From the NCBI RefSeq assembly GCF_003755175.1, contig NZ_RKHX01000001.1, forward strand, positions 1,426,001 to 1,490,000: a stretch of DNA of 64,000 bases, written 5' to 3'. Below, piece after piece: positions 55,400 through 64,000 of this stretch; position 1 is the stretch's first letter; each line of letters opens with the position of its first letter. The stretch comes from Cellulomonas sp. PhB150. Lineage in GTDB: Bacteria > Actinomycetota > Actinomycetes > Actinomycetales > Cellulomonadaceae. Made by a program: the position numbers and the translations under genes. A model generated the notes under the pieces. That model was not told the origin of the DNA. It was given only the letters and a program-made list of their open reading frames with translations, and made no database searches.

Positions 55400-56316
55400 G
55401 CCGACACCGCCATCGCGAGGCGGACGTCCTCGGTGACGAGGTCGTGGTTGACCATGGCGCCGACGCTGGCGCCGGCGCCCATCGCGACCGGCACGTTGGC
55501 CCGTGGGTTGACGACGTTGCCCGCAGCCCAGACGCCCGGGACGGCGGTCGCACCGAACTCGTCGACCGGCACGAAGCCGCCGCTGCGCTCCGCGCCGAGC
55601 TGCAGGAGGACCTCGTCGTGCGGGGTGGGGCTCGGCATCGCGAAGATGACGTCGAGGTCGACGACCGCTCCACCGACCAGCTCGACGCCGGTGAGCACGT
55701 CGCCGTCGGTCAGGACGCGCGCGAGAGGCGCGTCGACGACCTCGATGCCGCGCGCCTCGAGCTCGGCGCGCTCGTCGGGATCGGGGGTGCCCGTCCCGTT
55801 GGTGAGGAAGACGAGCGAGGGCGACCACTGCCGGATCAGCTGGGCGCGCGCCGCGCTGCCCGGGCCGGCGGCCAGCACGCCGATCCGCCGGTCGCGGACC
55901 TCCCAGCCGTCGCAGTACGGGCACGAGACGACGCCGCGTCCCCACTGCTCGGCGAGGCCGGGGACAGCGGGCAGCTCGTCGCGCAGCCCGCTGGCCACGA
56001 CCAGTCGTCGGCCGACGAACGTCTCGCCGCCCGCCACCTCCACCACGAAGCCCTCGTCGGACCGGGACGCCCCGACGACCTGCGCGCCGACGACGACTCC
56101 GCCGTAGCCCTCGATCTCGGCGCGGCCCTTGGCCAGCAGCTCGGTCGGCGGCAGGCCGTCGTGCCCGAGCACCGCGTGCATGTGCGGCGCGAACCGGTTG
56201 CGCGGCGCGGCGCCATCCAGCACGACGACGCGTCGTCGTCCCCGCACCAGCATCAGCGCGGCGCTCAGTCCCGCGCTGCCTCCACCGACCACCACGACGT
56301 CCCAGGTTTCGCTCAT
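55396..56316 (-). CDS. Thioredoxin-reductase-like FAD/NAD(P) oxidoreductase
   Basis: A 306-residue flavoprotein with FAD-binding VVVVGGGSAGLSAALMLVRG, a redox-type CPYCDG (the CxxC position of thioredoxin reductases), a second nucleotide domain (GVLAAGPGSAARAQLI) and the final AAGNVVNP segment. Such TrxR-like proteins without a thioredoxin partner reduce diverse disulfides or serve as oxidases. Its gene is divergent from the XRE-cupin regulator and joined to the methyltransferase. The ATG at 56316 begins the FAD fold. Confidence 0.92.
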   Translation of the reverse strand: MSETWDVVVVGGGSAGLSAALMLVRGRRRVVVLDGAAPRNRFAPHMHAVLGHDGLPPTELLAKGRAEIEGYGGVVVGAQVVGASRSDEGFVVEVAGGETFVGRRLVVASGLRDELPAVPGLAEQWGRGVVSCPYCDGWEVRDRRIGVLAAGPGSAARAQLIRQWSPSLVFLTNGTGTPDPDERAELEARGIEVVDAPLARVLTDGDVLTGVELVGGAVVDLDVIFAMPSPTPHDEVLLQLGAERSGGFVPVDEFGATAVPGVWAAGNVVNPRANVPVAMGAGASVGAMVNHDLVTEDVRLAMAVSA

Positions 56317-56389
56317 GGCGACACTCTGCGCGCCCGCCGCCAGTCCGTGCAATCCTTGTTGCCGAAACAGCAAACTCGGAGGTGTGCGC

Positions 56390-56956
56390 GTGACCGGCTT
56401 GGACGACGTCCTGGACGCGGTGGGCCCGCGGCTGCGTGACCTGCGCACCCGCCGCGGCCGCACGCTCGCGGAGGTCGCCGACCAGACCGGCATCTCGGTC
56501 AGCACGCTGTCGCGCCTGGAGTCGGGGCTGCGCCGGCCGAGCCTGGACCTGCTGCTGCCCCTCGCGCAGGCGTACCGCGTCCCGCTCGACGACCTCGTCG
56601 GCGCCCCCGCCTCCGGCGACCCGCGCGTGCACCCGCGCCCGCAGCGGCGGGGCAACCGCATCTTCATCCCACTGACCCCGCACGCCGAGGGCGTGCACGC
56701 GTTCAAGATGATCCTGCCGGGCCGCACCGGCGACCCGATCGCGCAGAACGCCCACGCGGGCTACGAGTGGATCTACGTGCTGTCGGGGACCGCGCACCTC
56801 AAGCTCGCCGACTCGATCACCGTGCTCGCCACCGGTGAGGCGGCGGAGTTCGACACGCGCACCCCGCACGGCATGGCCAGCGCCGACGAGCACACGGTCG
56901 AGCTGCTCGGGCTGTTCAGCCCGCAGGGCGAGCAGATCCACATCAAGGACGCGTGA
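56390..56956 (+). CDS. XRE-family regulator with C-terminal cupin domain
   Basis: A 188-residue regulator. The helix-turn-helix (about 10-65) is RRGRTLAEVADQTGISVSTLSRLESGLRRPSLDLLLPLAQAY; the cupin barrel (about 95-185) contains YEWIYVLSGTAHLKL and AEFDTRTPHGMAS. GGAGG at 56378-56382 lies seven bases before the GTG at 56390, which decides the start. Being divergent with only 73 bases between starts, it is likely to control the neighbouring flavoprotein-methyltransferase operon and itself. Confidence 0.92.
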   Translation: MTGLDDVLDAVGPRLRDLRTRRGRTLAEVADQTGISVSTLSRLESGLRRPSLDLLLPLAQAYRVPLDDLVGAPASGDPRVHPRPQRRGNRIFIPLTPHAEGVHAFKMILPGRTGDPIAQNAHAGYEWIYVLSGTAHLKLADSITVLATGEAAEFDTRTPHGMASADEHTVELLGLFSPQGEQIHIKDA

Positions 56957-57023
56957 GCGCACGCGGGTGAACCGCGCGCGACGGACCGCACCTGGGGGCG
57001 CTCGACGTGCGAGCATCACCGTC

Positions 57024-57644
57024 GTGAGCGAGCTCCCGCCACCCGGGTGGTACGACGACGGCACGACGCCCGATGTCCTGCGGTGGTTCGACGGAGACGG
57101 GTGGACCGAGCGCACGACGCCCGTCACTCCGGTCGGGACGGTCACGACGACCGCACCGCCGTGGGAGCTCGAGGCGCCGACGTCCGGCTTCGGCACCACC
57201 GTCCCCGTCCGCCTGGGCCAGTCCGCGAACCTCGCCGACGCCGTCACCCAGAGCCCCGAGTACCAGCTCAACCGCATCGCCGCCGCGTATCGCGTGCGGC
57301 GCAACGCGATCACCCTGTTCGTCCTCGCGCTGGCCGCGCTGGCCGCGGCGGCCGCGATCGGCCTGACGTTCGACGGGCCGGGCAACATGTGGATCCTGCT
57401 CGGTGTCGGGGCGGTCGCGGCGGCCGTGAAGTCGTTCCGGGACTACCAGCGCGCGACGTACCGCGGCGCGCCCCCGGCCGGCCGGGTCGTCGTCGTCGCC
57501 GGCGCCCTCGCCCTGGTCGCGGCACTGAGCGCCTACGTCGCCGTCCCCGTCATCGCGATCAACCGGACCAACGCGGAGGTCGCCCGGATCGTCGACGAGA
57601 CGACACGGCTGATGCACCCGGACAGCCCGTCGGCCACGCCCTGA
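57024..57644 (+). CDS. DUF2510-domain membrane protein
   Basis: A 206-residue protein starting with PPPGWYDDGTTPDVLRWFDGDGWTERT, a DUF2510 domain, a short repeat-like module common at the N-terminus of actinobacterial membrane proteins. Three hydrophobic helices follow (LFVLALAALAAAAAIGL, MWILLGVGAVAAAV, VVVVAGALALVAALSAYVAV), then a short polar tail. No function is known. The GTG at 57024 is the first start before the domain. Confidence 0.82.
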   Translation: MSELPPPGWYDDGTTPDVLRWFDGDGWTERTTPVTPVGTVTTTAPPWELEAPTSGFGTTVPVRLGQSANLADAVTQSPEYQLNRIAAAYRVRRNAITLFVLALAALAAAAAIGLTFDGPGNMWILLGVGAVAAAVKSFRDYQRATYRGAPPAGRVVVVAGALALVAALSAYVAVPVIAINRTNAEVARIVDETTRLMHPDSPSATP

Positions 57645-57667
57645 CCACGACGTCGTACCGTCGTGCC

Positions 57668-58156
57668 GTGCCGCTCTCCCTCACTCCCGCCGCCCCCGGC
57701 GACGTCGAGCAGATCCACGCGCTGCGCCGCTCGCTCGAGGACTGGATGGCCGCACGCGGCCTCGACCAGTGGCCGGTCGGCTCGTTGCCGCGCGAGCGGA
57801 TCGCGGCCCAGGTCGACGCGGGCGAGTGGCTGCTGGTCCACGACGACGAGGGGCTCACCGCGACGGTCCGCCTGCTGTGGTCCGACCCGGACTTCTGGGG
57901 CGCCGACGACACCCCGGCGGTGTACGTCCACGGCCTGATGGTGGCCCGCCGACGACGCGGCGACGGCCTCGGCCGCGCCCTGCTGGACTGGGCCGCCGAC
58001 CAGGGGCGCGAGGCGGGCGTCGGCCTGCTCCGGCTCGACTGCCGCACGACCAACCCGACCCTCCAGGCGTACTACGAGGCGTACGGGTTCACGGCGGTCG
58101 GCCGACGAGACTTCGGCGACTTCTCCTGCACGCTGCTGGAGCTCGGCCTGGAATAA
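57668..58156 (+). CDS. GNAT-family N-acetyltransferase
   Basis: A 162-residue single GNAT domain. The acetyl-CoA site is VHGLMVARRRRGDGLGRALLDWA, followed by LRLDCRTTNPTLQAYYEAYGF, the usual end of the fold. The substrate is unknown. It starts with GTG at 57668, 23 bases after the DUF2510 gene, and the aldo-keto reductase follows, so the three may be one transcript. Confidence 0.9.
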   Translation: MPLSLTPAAPGDVEQIHALRRSLEDWMAARGLDQWPVGSLPRERIAAQVDAGEWLLVHDDEGLTATVRLLWSDPDFWGADDTPAVYVHGLMVARRRRGDGLGRALLDWAADQGREAGVGLLRLDCRTTNPTLQAYYEAYGFTAVGRRDFGDFSCTLLELGLE

Positions 58157-58183
58157 CCGTGGCCGGCCCTGCGTCGTACCCAC

Positions 58184-59062
58184 GTGACCACTTCCCAGGA
58201 GTCCACCCGTCCCGCCGCCGCGTCCGGCACCTTCCGCCTCGGCGGAGACCTCGAGATCACCCGCCTCGGCTACGGCACGATGCAGCTGCCCGGACCCGGC
58301 GTCTGGGGCGAGCCGAAGGACCGCGACGAGGCCATCCGCGTCCTGCGCCGTGCGGTCGAGCTCGGCGTGACGTTCTTCGACACCGCCGACAGCTACGGCC
58401 CCGAGGTCGCGGAGAACCTGCTCCGCGAGGCCCTGCACCCGTACGCCGACGACGTCGTCATCGCGACCAAGGCCGGGCTGACCCGTCAGGGCCCCGGCGT
58501 CTGGACGCCGGTCGGTCGCCCCGCCTACCTGCGCCAGCAGGCGGAGCTCAGCCTGCGCAGGCTCGGCGTCGAGCGCATCGACCTGTTCCAGCTGCACCGC
58601 ATCGACCCCGAGGTCCCGCTCGAGGACCAGGTCGGCGAGCTCAAGGCCCTGCAGGACGAGGGCAAGATCCGCCACATCGGGCTGAGCGAGGTCAGCGTCG
58701 AGCAGGCCGAGGCCGCGCAGCAGGTCGCACCGATCGTCTCGGTGCAGAACCTGTACAACCTGACCAACCGCTCGTCGGAGGCCCTGCTCGACTGGGCCAC
58801 CGAGCGCGGCATCGGGTTCATCCCGTGGTTCCCGCTCGCGACCGGCAAGCTGTCGGGCGAGGGCAGCCCGCTCGCGTCGCTCGCTGCTGACCACGACGCC
58901 ACGCCCTCGCAGCTCGCGCTCGCCTGGCTGCTGCGCCGCTCCCCGGTGGTGCTGCCGATCCCGGGCACGTCGAGCGTGGCGCACCTCGAGGACAACGTCG
59001 CCGGCGCGGAGATCTCGCTGACCGACGAGGAGTTCGAGGCCCTGTCCGCCGTCGGGCGCTGA
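58184..59062 (+). CDS. Aldo/keto reductase
   Basis: A 292-residue NADPH-dependent oxidoreductase of the AKR barrel. The catalytic Asp/Tyr are in [17 protein letters not shown], the lysine in VIATKAGL and the histidine in [21 protein letters not shown] is the coenzyme phosphate site. The substrate is unknown; reduction of toxic aldehydes is typical. The start is a GTG at 58184; no ATG upstream is available. Confidence 0.93.
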   Translation: MTTSQESTRPAAASGTFRLGGDLEITRLGYGTMQLPGPGVWGEPKDRDEAIRVLRRAVELGVTFFDTADSYGPEVAENLLREALHPYADDVVIATKAGLTRQGPGVWTPVGRPAYLRQQAELSLRRLGVERIDLFQLHRIDPEVPLEDQVGELKALQDEGKIRHIGLSEVSVEQAEAAQQVAPIVSVQNLYNLTNRSSEALLDWATERGIGFIPWFPLATGKLSGEGSPLASLAADHDATPSQLALAWLLRRSPVVLPIPGTSSVAHLEDNVAGAEISLTDEEFEALSAVGR

Positions 59063-59080
59063 CGGGCCCGGGTGGCGGCG

Positions 59081-59284
59081 TCAGATGAAGGACGCCGTCA
59101 CCGCGACCGACAGGGGCACGTTGATCCCGCCCGGCACGGCGGGCACCCACGGCGGGCGCTCGTACCGGACCACGCCGGGCCGCTCGGGGTCGACCAGGTA
59201 GCCCGTCCACCGCGCGCCGTCCCAGTACCGCAGGCGCGCAGGCGCATGCGGGTCCGGGTACCAGTCGGCGGGGGCAGCGGCCAT
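59081..59284 (-). CDS. Small DUF2510 protein (67 residues)
   Basis: A 67-residue protein containing one DUF2510 module (ADWYPDPHAPARLRYWDGARWTG) and a short tail. It lacks a transmembrane helix, so this may be a reduced relative of the larger DUF2510 membrane proteins. The ATG at 59284 has only a weak ribosome-binding site. It is convergent with the aldo-keto reductase. Confidence 0.65.
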   Translation of the reverse strand: MAAAPADWYPDPHAPARLRYWDGARWTGYLVDPERPGVVRYERPPWVPAVPGGINVPLSVAVTASFI

Positions 59285-59366
59285 CTCGACAACGTAGCTC
59301 GCACCGCCGGACGCCGGTATCCCTGCGGCGGCGGCCGTCCCGCTGCGCGACGCGGCCGTCAGCCGG

Positions 59367-59651
59367 TCACGGCGAACCCATCCGCTGCGGGCCGGCCGGC
59401 GGGTCCGCGAAGGTGTCCGCGTCGTACCGCGACGCCGAGTCGCAGGGCAGGCACGGAGGGCTCACGGCTCCCGTCGGCTCGTCGGGCCCGGCAGCGGGCG
59501 TGCCGGTCAGGATCACGATCACGACGAGCCCGACGAGGGCCGCCCAGGCACCCGCGACGGCGCTCGGAGGTGTGAGGCCCCGGACGCCGCGTCGTCCGCG
59601 CGGGTCCGGGGCGAGACCGAGCTCGACGACCGTGCGTGTCGTTGCGACCAT
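59367..59651 (-). CDS. Small single-pass membrane protein (94 residues)
   Basis: A 94-residue predicted protein with a basic N-terminus, one transmembrane helix (AWAALVGLVVIVILTG) and a polar tail with a CLPC pair. GAGG lies seven bases before the ATG at 59651. No family was recognised. The IclR terminator is just upstream of its start. Confidence 0.5.
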   Translation of the reverse strand: MVATTRTVVELGLAPDPRGRRGVRGLTPPSAVAGAWAALVGLVVIVILTGTPAAGPDEPTGAVSPPCLPCDSASRYDADTFADPPAGPQRMGSP

Positions 59652-59660
59652 GGCGCCACC

Positions 59661-59690
59661 TCGGATCGGGCGAGGGCTCGCCCGATCCGA
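59661..59690 (-). terminator. Terminator of the IclR gene
   Basis: A perfect 14-bp stem (59661-59674 with 59677-59690) and a two-base centre lies 42 bases past the minus-strand IclR stop. Confidence 0.75.
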
Positions 59691-59732
59691 GCGTGCAGCC
59701 CGCTCCGCACGCCGTCACGCGACCTGGGCCAC

Positions 59733-60542
59733 TCAGCGGCCCCGGTGCGCGGCGAGTGCCCGGCGCGCGTCTGCCTCCGCGAGCGGGATCGCGGCCGCCA
59801 GCGCGTCGGCGGCCCGCGCGAGCGGATGCCGTACCCGCTCGGGGTCCCACGTCCCCCCGTGCCCGATCACCCCGACGATGCCGACGACCGTGCCGTCCGC
59901 TCCGCGCACGCCAGCGGCGATGCACGCCCAGCCGGGGGTGTGCTCCTCGCGTTCCACCGCCGTGCCGTCGACGAGCGTCGCGTCGATCGCCGCGAGCAGC
60001 GCGCGGCGGGTCGGCGTGGAGTGCCCCGTCGGCCGCCGCACGCCCGCTGCCAGCAGCGCGTCGACGCGGTCCGGGTGCTCGGCGTAGGCGATGCGCCCAG
60101 CCGCCTTGAACAGCAGAGCCGGCTCGACGGGCTCCACCGGCGGCCAGCCACCGAGCGTGCTGCTCACGGCCGGCGCCCGCTGGTGCCCGTAGGCCACGTG
60201 CAGCGTCACCAGCGTCAGGTCACGCTCCAGCCCCATGACGAACGCCACCTGCCCGGTGCGCGCGAGCAGGTCCTGGACGTACGGCGCCGTGACGACACGG
60301 AACGGGTGGTGGCCGAGCGCCGCGGCCCCGAGGCTCGCCAGTCGCGGCCCCAGCTCGTAGCCGTCGACGCAGCGCGTCAGCATCCCGCGCCGCGTCAGGT
60401 CACCCGCAATGCGACGCACGGTCGGCTTGGGCAGGCTCGACTGCCGGGCCAGGTCGGCCTGGCTGAGGCAGCCAGCCGCTTCGACCAGCTCGAGGATGAG
60501 CGTCACGCGCCCGAGGACTGTCCCGTCGTCGACGGATCCCAC
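59733..60542 (-). CDS. IclR-family transcriptional regulator
   Basis: A 269-residue regulator. The winged helix is CLSQADLARQSSLPKPTVRRIAGDLTRRGML; the effector domain (about 85-265) has the usual RTGQVAFVMGLE and a final GIVGVIGHGGTW. Its ligand and targets are unknown. It starts with GTG at 60542 and is divergent from the double VOC gene (77 bases between), which may be its target. Confidence 0.92.
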   Translation of the reverse strand: MGSVDDGTVLGRVTLILELVEAAGCLSQADLARQSSLPKPTVRRIAGDLTRRGMLTRCVDGYELGPRLASLGAAALGHHPFRVVTAPYVQDLLARTGQVAFVMGLERDLTLVTLHVAYGHQRAPAVSSTLGGWPPVEPVEPALLFKAAGRIAYAEHPDRVDALLAAGVRRPTGHSTPTRRALLAAIDATLVDGTAVEREEHTPGWACIAAGVRGADGTVVGIVGVIGHGGTWDPERVRHPLARAADALAAAIPLAEADARRALAAHRGR

Positions 60543-60619
60543 GACGCCAGCATGCTCCGACGACCGCGAGGAGCGGTAGGGGTCGGCTCCGTGTGGGTGC
60601 CTGTTCGTAGCCTGCCTGG

Positions 60620-61471
60620 ATGACCGATCAGCAGCGGACGTACCCCGCGGGCGTGACCTCGTGGGTCGACATCGAGCAGCGGGACGTCGAGGGCGCCAAG
60701 GCCTTCTACGGCCCCGTCCTCGGCTGGCAGTTCCACGACGCCACGCCTCCCGGCCTCCCGACGCGGTACGTGATCGCCCAGGTCGACGGTCGCGATGCCG
60801 CGGGCATCGGTGGGCCGTCGGATCCCGACGGTGAGGACCCCGGCGACCCCACGTGGCACACGTACGTCGCTGTCGAGGACCTCGGCGACGCGCTCCGTCG
60901 CGTCGCGGGCGCCGGAGGCACCGTGACCGCGGAGCCGACCGTCGCCGGCGAGGGCGGCACGTGGGCCGCCCTGACCGATCCCCAGGGCGCCTCGCTCCGC
61001 CTGTGGCTGCCGAAGCGGCGGCTCGGCGCGCAGGTCGTCAACGAGCCCGGCGCCTGGAACTTCAGCGACCTGCACACCAGCGACCCGGCAGCCGGTCGGG
61101 CGTTCTACGAGCAGGCCTTCGGGTGGGAGGTCGTCGACGTCGGCTTCGGCACGCTGATCCGCGTCCCCGGTTACGACGACCACCTCGCGGCGACGATCGA
61201 CCCGGGCACCCACGAGCGGCAGGCGAGCGTGTCCGCTCCCCCAGGCTTCGCGGACGCGATCGGCTGGATCGCACCGCTCGGACAGACCGAGTCCCCGCAC
61301 TGGCACGTCTCGTTCACGGTCGCCGACCGCGACGCCGTGGCAGCGCTCGCCGACGAGCACGGTGGCACGGTGATCGCGACGGAGGAGACGGGATGGACGC
61401 GGACCGCGACCATCCGTGACCCCCAGGGGGCCGTCTTCACGGCCAGCCAGTTCACGCCGCCCGGCGGGTAG
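60620..61471 (+). CDS. Double VOC-domain protein
   Basis: A 283-residue protein with two VOC (glyoxalase-fold) modules, about 8-130 and 140-278. Each ends in the family pattern DPQGA: LTDPQGASLRLW and IRDPQGAVFTASQF. The opening WVDIEQRDVEGAKAFYGPVLGW and the second FSDLHTSDPAAGRAFYEQAFGW are paralogous halves. Relatives in actinobacteria are labelled hydroxylase or antibiotic-resistance proteins without proof. Confidence 0.9.
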   Translation: MTDQQRTYPAGVTSWVDIEQRDVEGAKAFYGPVLGWQFHDATPPGLPTRYVIAQVDGRDAAGIGGPSDPDGEDPGDPTWHTYVAVEDLGDALRRVAGAGGTVTAEPTVAGEGGTWAALTDPQGASLRLWLPKRRLGAQVVNEPGAWNFSDLHTSDPAAGRAFYEQAFGWEVVDVGFGTLIRVPGYDDHLAATIDPGTHERQASVSAPPGFADAIGWIAPLGQTESPHWHVSFTVADRDAVAALADEHGGTVIATEETGWTRTATIRDPQGAVFTASQFTPPGG

Positions 61472-61495
61472 CCCGCCGGGCGGCGCGAGGCGCTG

Positions 61496-62368
61496 TCAGC
61501 CCGTGACGACCCAGGTGAGCTCGAGCGGCGCCGACGAGCCGTCGACGTCGCTGACCGCGTAGACGCTGAGCGTGTGCCGACCGGCGGCGAGCCCGTCGAA
61601 CGTGAGCTCGCCGTCCTCGTCGACCCGCTCGGCGGGAGCACCGTCGAGCGCGTAGAAGGTCTCCACCGCGTACTCGGGGCCGAGGTCGTAGTGCGTGAAC
61701 AGCGCGAACGTCGCGCTCGGGCCCGTCACCGGGTCGGCGTCGTCGGCCCACGGTGCCTCGTCGAGCGTGACCTCCGGAGCCGCCGCGGCGGGCGGCAGCT
61801 GGACCCACGAGTAGGTCAGCGGTGCAGACCAGTTGCCGGCCTCGTCGCTCGCGGTCACGGTCACGGTGTGCTCGCCGTCCGCGAGACCGTCGAGATCCGG
61901 GTCGGTCGACCACGTGCTGCTCGCCCACAGCTCGGGCGCGTCGTCGTCGAGCTGGACGAAGGTCTGCGCAGGGCCGTCGGCGGTCACGTCGTCGGCGAAG
62001 GTCCACACCACGTCGACGGACCGGTCCTCGACGCGAGTCGTCGGCGCGTCCGTGTGCTCCCACGTCAGCGTGGGCGCGGTGGTGTCCTGCTCCGGCGCGA
62101 CGGCCTCGTCGGGCACCGCGGGAACCTCCTGCGCCTCGGGCTCGGCGGCGGCCTCGTCCTGCGCGGCTGGCTCGTCGGGGGCGGACTCCTCCTGCGGCGC
62201 TGCGCCTTGGTCGAACCACGGGTACTCGCGCACGCCGTTGTCGTGAGCCAGCTCGGCGGTGGGCTCGGGCGAGACGGCGACCGCGGTGGCGGCACCGGTA
62301 ACCACGAGCGCGCCCGCGAGCGCCACGGCGGTGGCGGTGGCGCGGCGGCCGGACAGTCGTATACGCAT
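61496..62368 (-). CDS. Secreted protein with Ig/fibronectin-like repeats
   Basis: A 290-residue exported protein. The signal peptide (about 1-31) is followed by an acidic Glu/Ala/Pro-rich region (35-95) and two beta-rich modules (about 95-190 and 195-288). The repeated GLADGEHTVTVTASDEAGNWS and GLAAGRHTLSVYAVSDVDG motifs are typical of Ig-like or Big domains that present patterns on the surface. No catalytic residues are seen. Its partner is unknown. Confidence 0.82.
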   Translation of the reverse strand: MRIRLSGRRATATAVALAGALVVTGAATAVAVSPEPTAELAHDNGVREYPWFDQGAAPQEESAPDEPAAQDEAAAEPEAQEVPAVPDEAVAPEQDTTAPTLTWEHTDAPTTRVEDRSVDVVWTFADDVTADGPAQTFVQLDDDAPELWASSTWSTDPDLDGLADGEHTVTVTASDEAGNWSAPLTYSWVQLPPAAAAPEVTLDEAPWADDADPVTGPSATFALFTHYDLGPEYAVETFYALDGAPAERVDEDGELTFDGLAAGRHTLSVYAVSDVDGSSAPLELTWVVTG

Positions 62369-62532
62369 GAGGTGCGGACCCTTCGTTCGTCAGGTGCCGG
62401 TCGAGAACGACCGGTCGCCGTTCCGTTCGGTCCCGGCGCGCACCTGATGAGACGTTGGGGGCGGGCACAGCCGAAGGCCACCCTTTCGAGCGAACGCGCA
62501 CCCCCGGAGTGGAGCAGCCCGCTCGGCAGACG

Positions 62533-63258
62533 TCAGGCGGTGCGCCGACGAGCGGCCGAAACCACGAGCAGGACGAGGCCGACGACGAAAAGAGCAACAC
62601 CGCCACCGGCGATCGCCAGCGGCACGTCCAGGTCCGCGGAGCCGCAGGGCGTGAAGCCGCCCCCGTCGCTGGAGAACTCGTCCGGAAGGACCGGTCCGTC
62701 CTCCGTGGTGACGACCCCAGGCTCCAGCGTCCCCCGCGGCATCGTGAGGTAGGAGGCGTAGCAGCCGTTGGTCACGACGATCGTCGAGCCCGCCGGGAGG
62801 GGGCCCTCGCCTTGAGGCACGCGCTGGCGAAAGGCTGGCGGAACGGTACCGATCGGGACGACGCCGTCCCAGTCCGCGCCAGGCACCCGGTCGATCGACC
62901 AGAGGACGTCGCGCGATGCCCCTCCTGCCTCGACCGAGATCTCCGTGACGCCCCGGGCGCCCTCGCGCTGGACGACGAGCGTCGGCGCGCCATCGGCAGC
63001 AGGCACCAGGCCCACCCACGGGGTCGCGGGGTCGGACATCATCGTGACCATCAGGACGAGCGCCATCAGCCCGGTTGCGACGGCCCCGACGACCATCGCG
63101 GTGATGCCCGTCGGGAGAAACCAACGGACCCACCGTGGGTCTCGCGGGAGAGCGAGCACGGGCGGGGCGGTCGGCGCTGGCACGGCACGAGTGTGCCGGT
63201 CACGGGTCACGAACCGACGTCGAACGGGCGACGATCCTTGACCGGCTCCTCCGAGCAC
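62533..63258 (-). CDS. Membrane protein of unknown function (two helices)
   Basis: A protein of up to 241 residues with a helix near 50-73 (GITAMVVGAVATGLMALVLMV), a soluble extracytoplasmic domain of about 125 residues with two cysteines (in NGCYASY and TPCGSAD) and a C-terminal helix (about 213-232) followed by RRRTA. The start is not certain: the GTG at 63258 is the most distal, and later GTG codons would shorten it by 16 to 25 residues. No family was recognised. Confidence 0.65.
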   Translation of the reverse strand: MLGGAGQGSSPVRRRFVTRDRHTRAVPAPTAPPVLALPRDPRWVRWFLPTGITAMVVGAVATGLMALVLMVTMMSDPATPWVGLVPAADGAPTLVVQREGARGVTEISVEAGGASRDVLWSIDRVPGADWDGVVPIGTVPPAFRQRVPQGEGPLPAGSTIVVTNGCYASYLTMPRGTLEPGVVTTEDGPVLPDEFSSDGGGFTPCGSADLDVPLAIAGGGVALFVVGLVLLVVSAARRRTA

Positions 63259-63294
63259 ACGTCTACCGCGCCGTCCGAGGACTGGTCGCCGACG

Positions 63295-63954
63295 TCAGAG
63301 GTCTGCCCCCGGCGGAGGAGTACCCGGTAGCCCACTGAGCGCCCACGGGATCATGAGACCGTGCGAGACGACACTGACCTCGTGGCCCGCTGCGTCGTAG
63401 CCGACGAAGGTGGGGTACCCACCGTCGCCTATCCCCGCAGGGAACTGGACCCCGTCCACGCCGGCACTCGTCGACCGCAGGACGCAGACGTTCCCGCTGG
63501 CTGAGTCGCCGTCCGGGTACATCGCCTCGATCGAGTCGAACGCGGCCGCGTCGTCGGCCGCCTCCTCGTCAAGCCTCGCCGGGGCCCACACGCCACCGTC
63601 CCCGCCGTCGGTCACGAACCCGAGCTCGGCGTCTTCCTCCCACCGGACAGGCACCCCGGTGCCGACCCGCACCTCGAGGAAGGCCACCCGCCGTCCCGAG
63701 GTCGGGCTGTCCAGCACCGCCAACGTGACCGGTGCCGATGTCCCCGCCGGAGCGACCTTGTGCAGCTGGACCCCGCCGATGCCCCCGACCGAGGCGTCGT
63801 ACCCGTTGCCGAATCCGAGCATTCCCAGCGGCAGGGTCAGGTCTGTCGCGTGCTCGAGGACGACGCGCCCGTCGGGGACCGCGCCGCCCCACGCCAGCAC
63901 CGTCGCCCGGTCCGCCTGGGTCAGCTCGGAGGGTCGCAGGTTCGTCGTCTCCAC
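63295..63954 (-). CDS. DUF4241-like protein
   Basis: A 219-residue protein whose end, FPAGIGDGGYPTFVGYDAAGHEVSVVSHGLMIPW, resembles DUF4241, a family of uncharacterised bacterial proteins sometimes linked to toxin-immunity or metabolic gene sets. A midregion (VAFLEVRVGTGVPVRWEEDAE) also fits. The start is a GTG at 63954. No partner is seen before the window end, and the last 46 bases hold nothing assignable. Confidence 0.65.
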   Translation of the reverse strand: METTNLRPSELTQADRATVLAWGGAVPDGRVVLEHATDLTLPLGMLGFGNGYDASVGGIGGVQLHKVAPAGTSAPVTLAVLDSPTSGRRVAFLEVRVGTGVPVRWEEDAELGFVTDGGDGGVWAPARLDEEAADDAAAFDSIEAMYPDGDSASGNVCVLRSTSAGVDGVQFPAGIGDGGYPTFVGYDAAGHEVSVVSHGLMIPWALSGLPGTPPPGADL

Positions 63955-64000
63955 GCGAGCGGGCTCCCGTCGGCACGCCTCGAAGCTCGGACGCTCACTC

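Noticed and set aside
56340-56385. Operator dyad around TTGTTGCCGAAACAGCAA between the flavoprotein and XRE genes
   Set aside because: Only short, imperfect symmetry can be found; too weak to annotate as a site.

Overview
The window is high-GC actinobacterial chromosome. Overlapping start/stop codons (ATGA, GTGA), many GTG starts, a mycothiol synthase (mshD), and secreted glycoside hydrolases carrying CBM2 modules and PT-rich linkers point to a Micrococcales plant-polymer degrader, most likely Cellulomonas or a close relative. This placement is inferred from gene content; no rRNA gene is present. No tRNA, rRNA, insertion sequence, phage gene or CRISPR array was recognised.

Layout. 1-4.3 kb: start of a Flp/Tad pilus operon (ssd/cpaE-like, tadA, truncated tadB) divergent from a HAD phosphatase, plus a Fic-fold protein with a degraded active site. 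4.3-13 kb: central metabolism and housekeeping (AraC regulator with a VOC protein, malic enzyme, old-yellow-enzyme, formate/nitrite channel, acsA, serC). 13-14.6 kb: secreted GH5 mannanase. 14.8-22.2 kb: flavin monooxygenase, then a phosphate/polyphosphate block (mshD-ppk1-Nudix/phosphatase facing pit and its DUF47 partner). 22.2-22.9 kb: a 646-base gene-free stretch with a direct repeat. 23-29.5 kb: sugar transporter, a MarR/DHA2 efflux operon with a clear operator-promoter, a second MarR, a degenerate NERD protein, msrB.

29.6-41.2 kb may be a cell-surface or matrix region: a membrane GGDEF-EAL protein; a TasA-like exported protein, its SipW-type signal peptidase and a tiny second candidate substrate; then a six-gene operon on the minus strand in which every junction overlaps. 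That operon encodes a response-regulator/PIG-L deacetylase fusion, an ATP-grasp ligase, a PHP phosphoesterase, a processive-type GT2 glycosyltransferase, a 52-residue membrane protein and a PAS histidine kinase. I consider it the best candidate for an undescribed system: a two-component pathway whose output appears to be an enzyme rather than a transcription factor, probably acting on an amino-sugar glycan.

41.4-45.4 kb: a flavin-dependent LLM oxidoreductase with its FMN reductase partner, a DDN-family protein and a ThrE-type exporter. 45.5-54.5 kb: polysaccharide degradation (GH16 glucanase with three discoidin-like domains, LacI regulator, GH87-like alpha-1,3-glucanase, membrane-anchored beta-propeller, GH18 chitinase). 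54.7-64 kb: mixed small operons (methyltransferase and TrxR-like flavoprotein, XRE-cupin regulator, DUF2510 proteins, GNAT, aldo-keto reductase, IclR, double VOC protein, secreted and membrane proteins of unknown role, DUF4241 protein).

All functional calls come from reading motifs in the translated sequence. No database search was possible, so family names are recognitions from memory and starts are chosen from ribosome-binding sites and gene overlaps.
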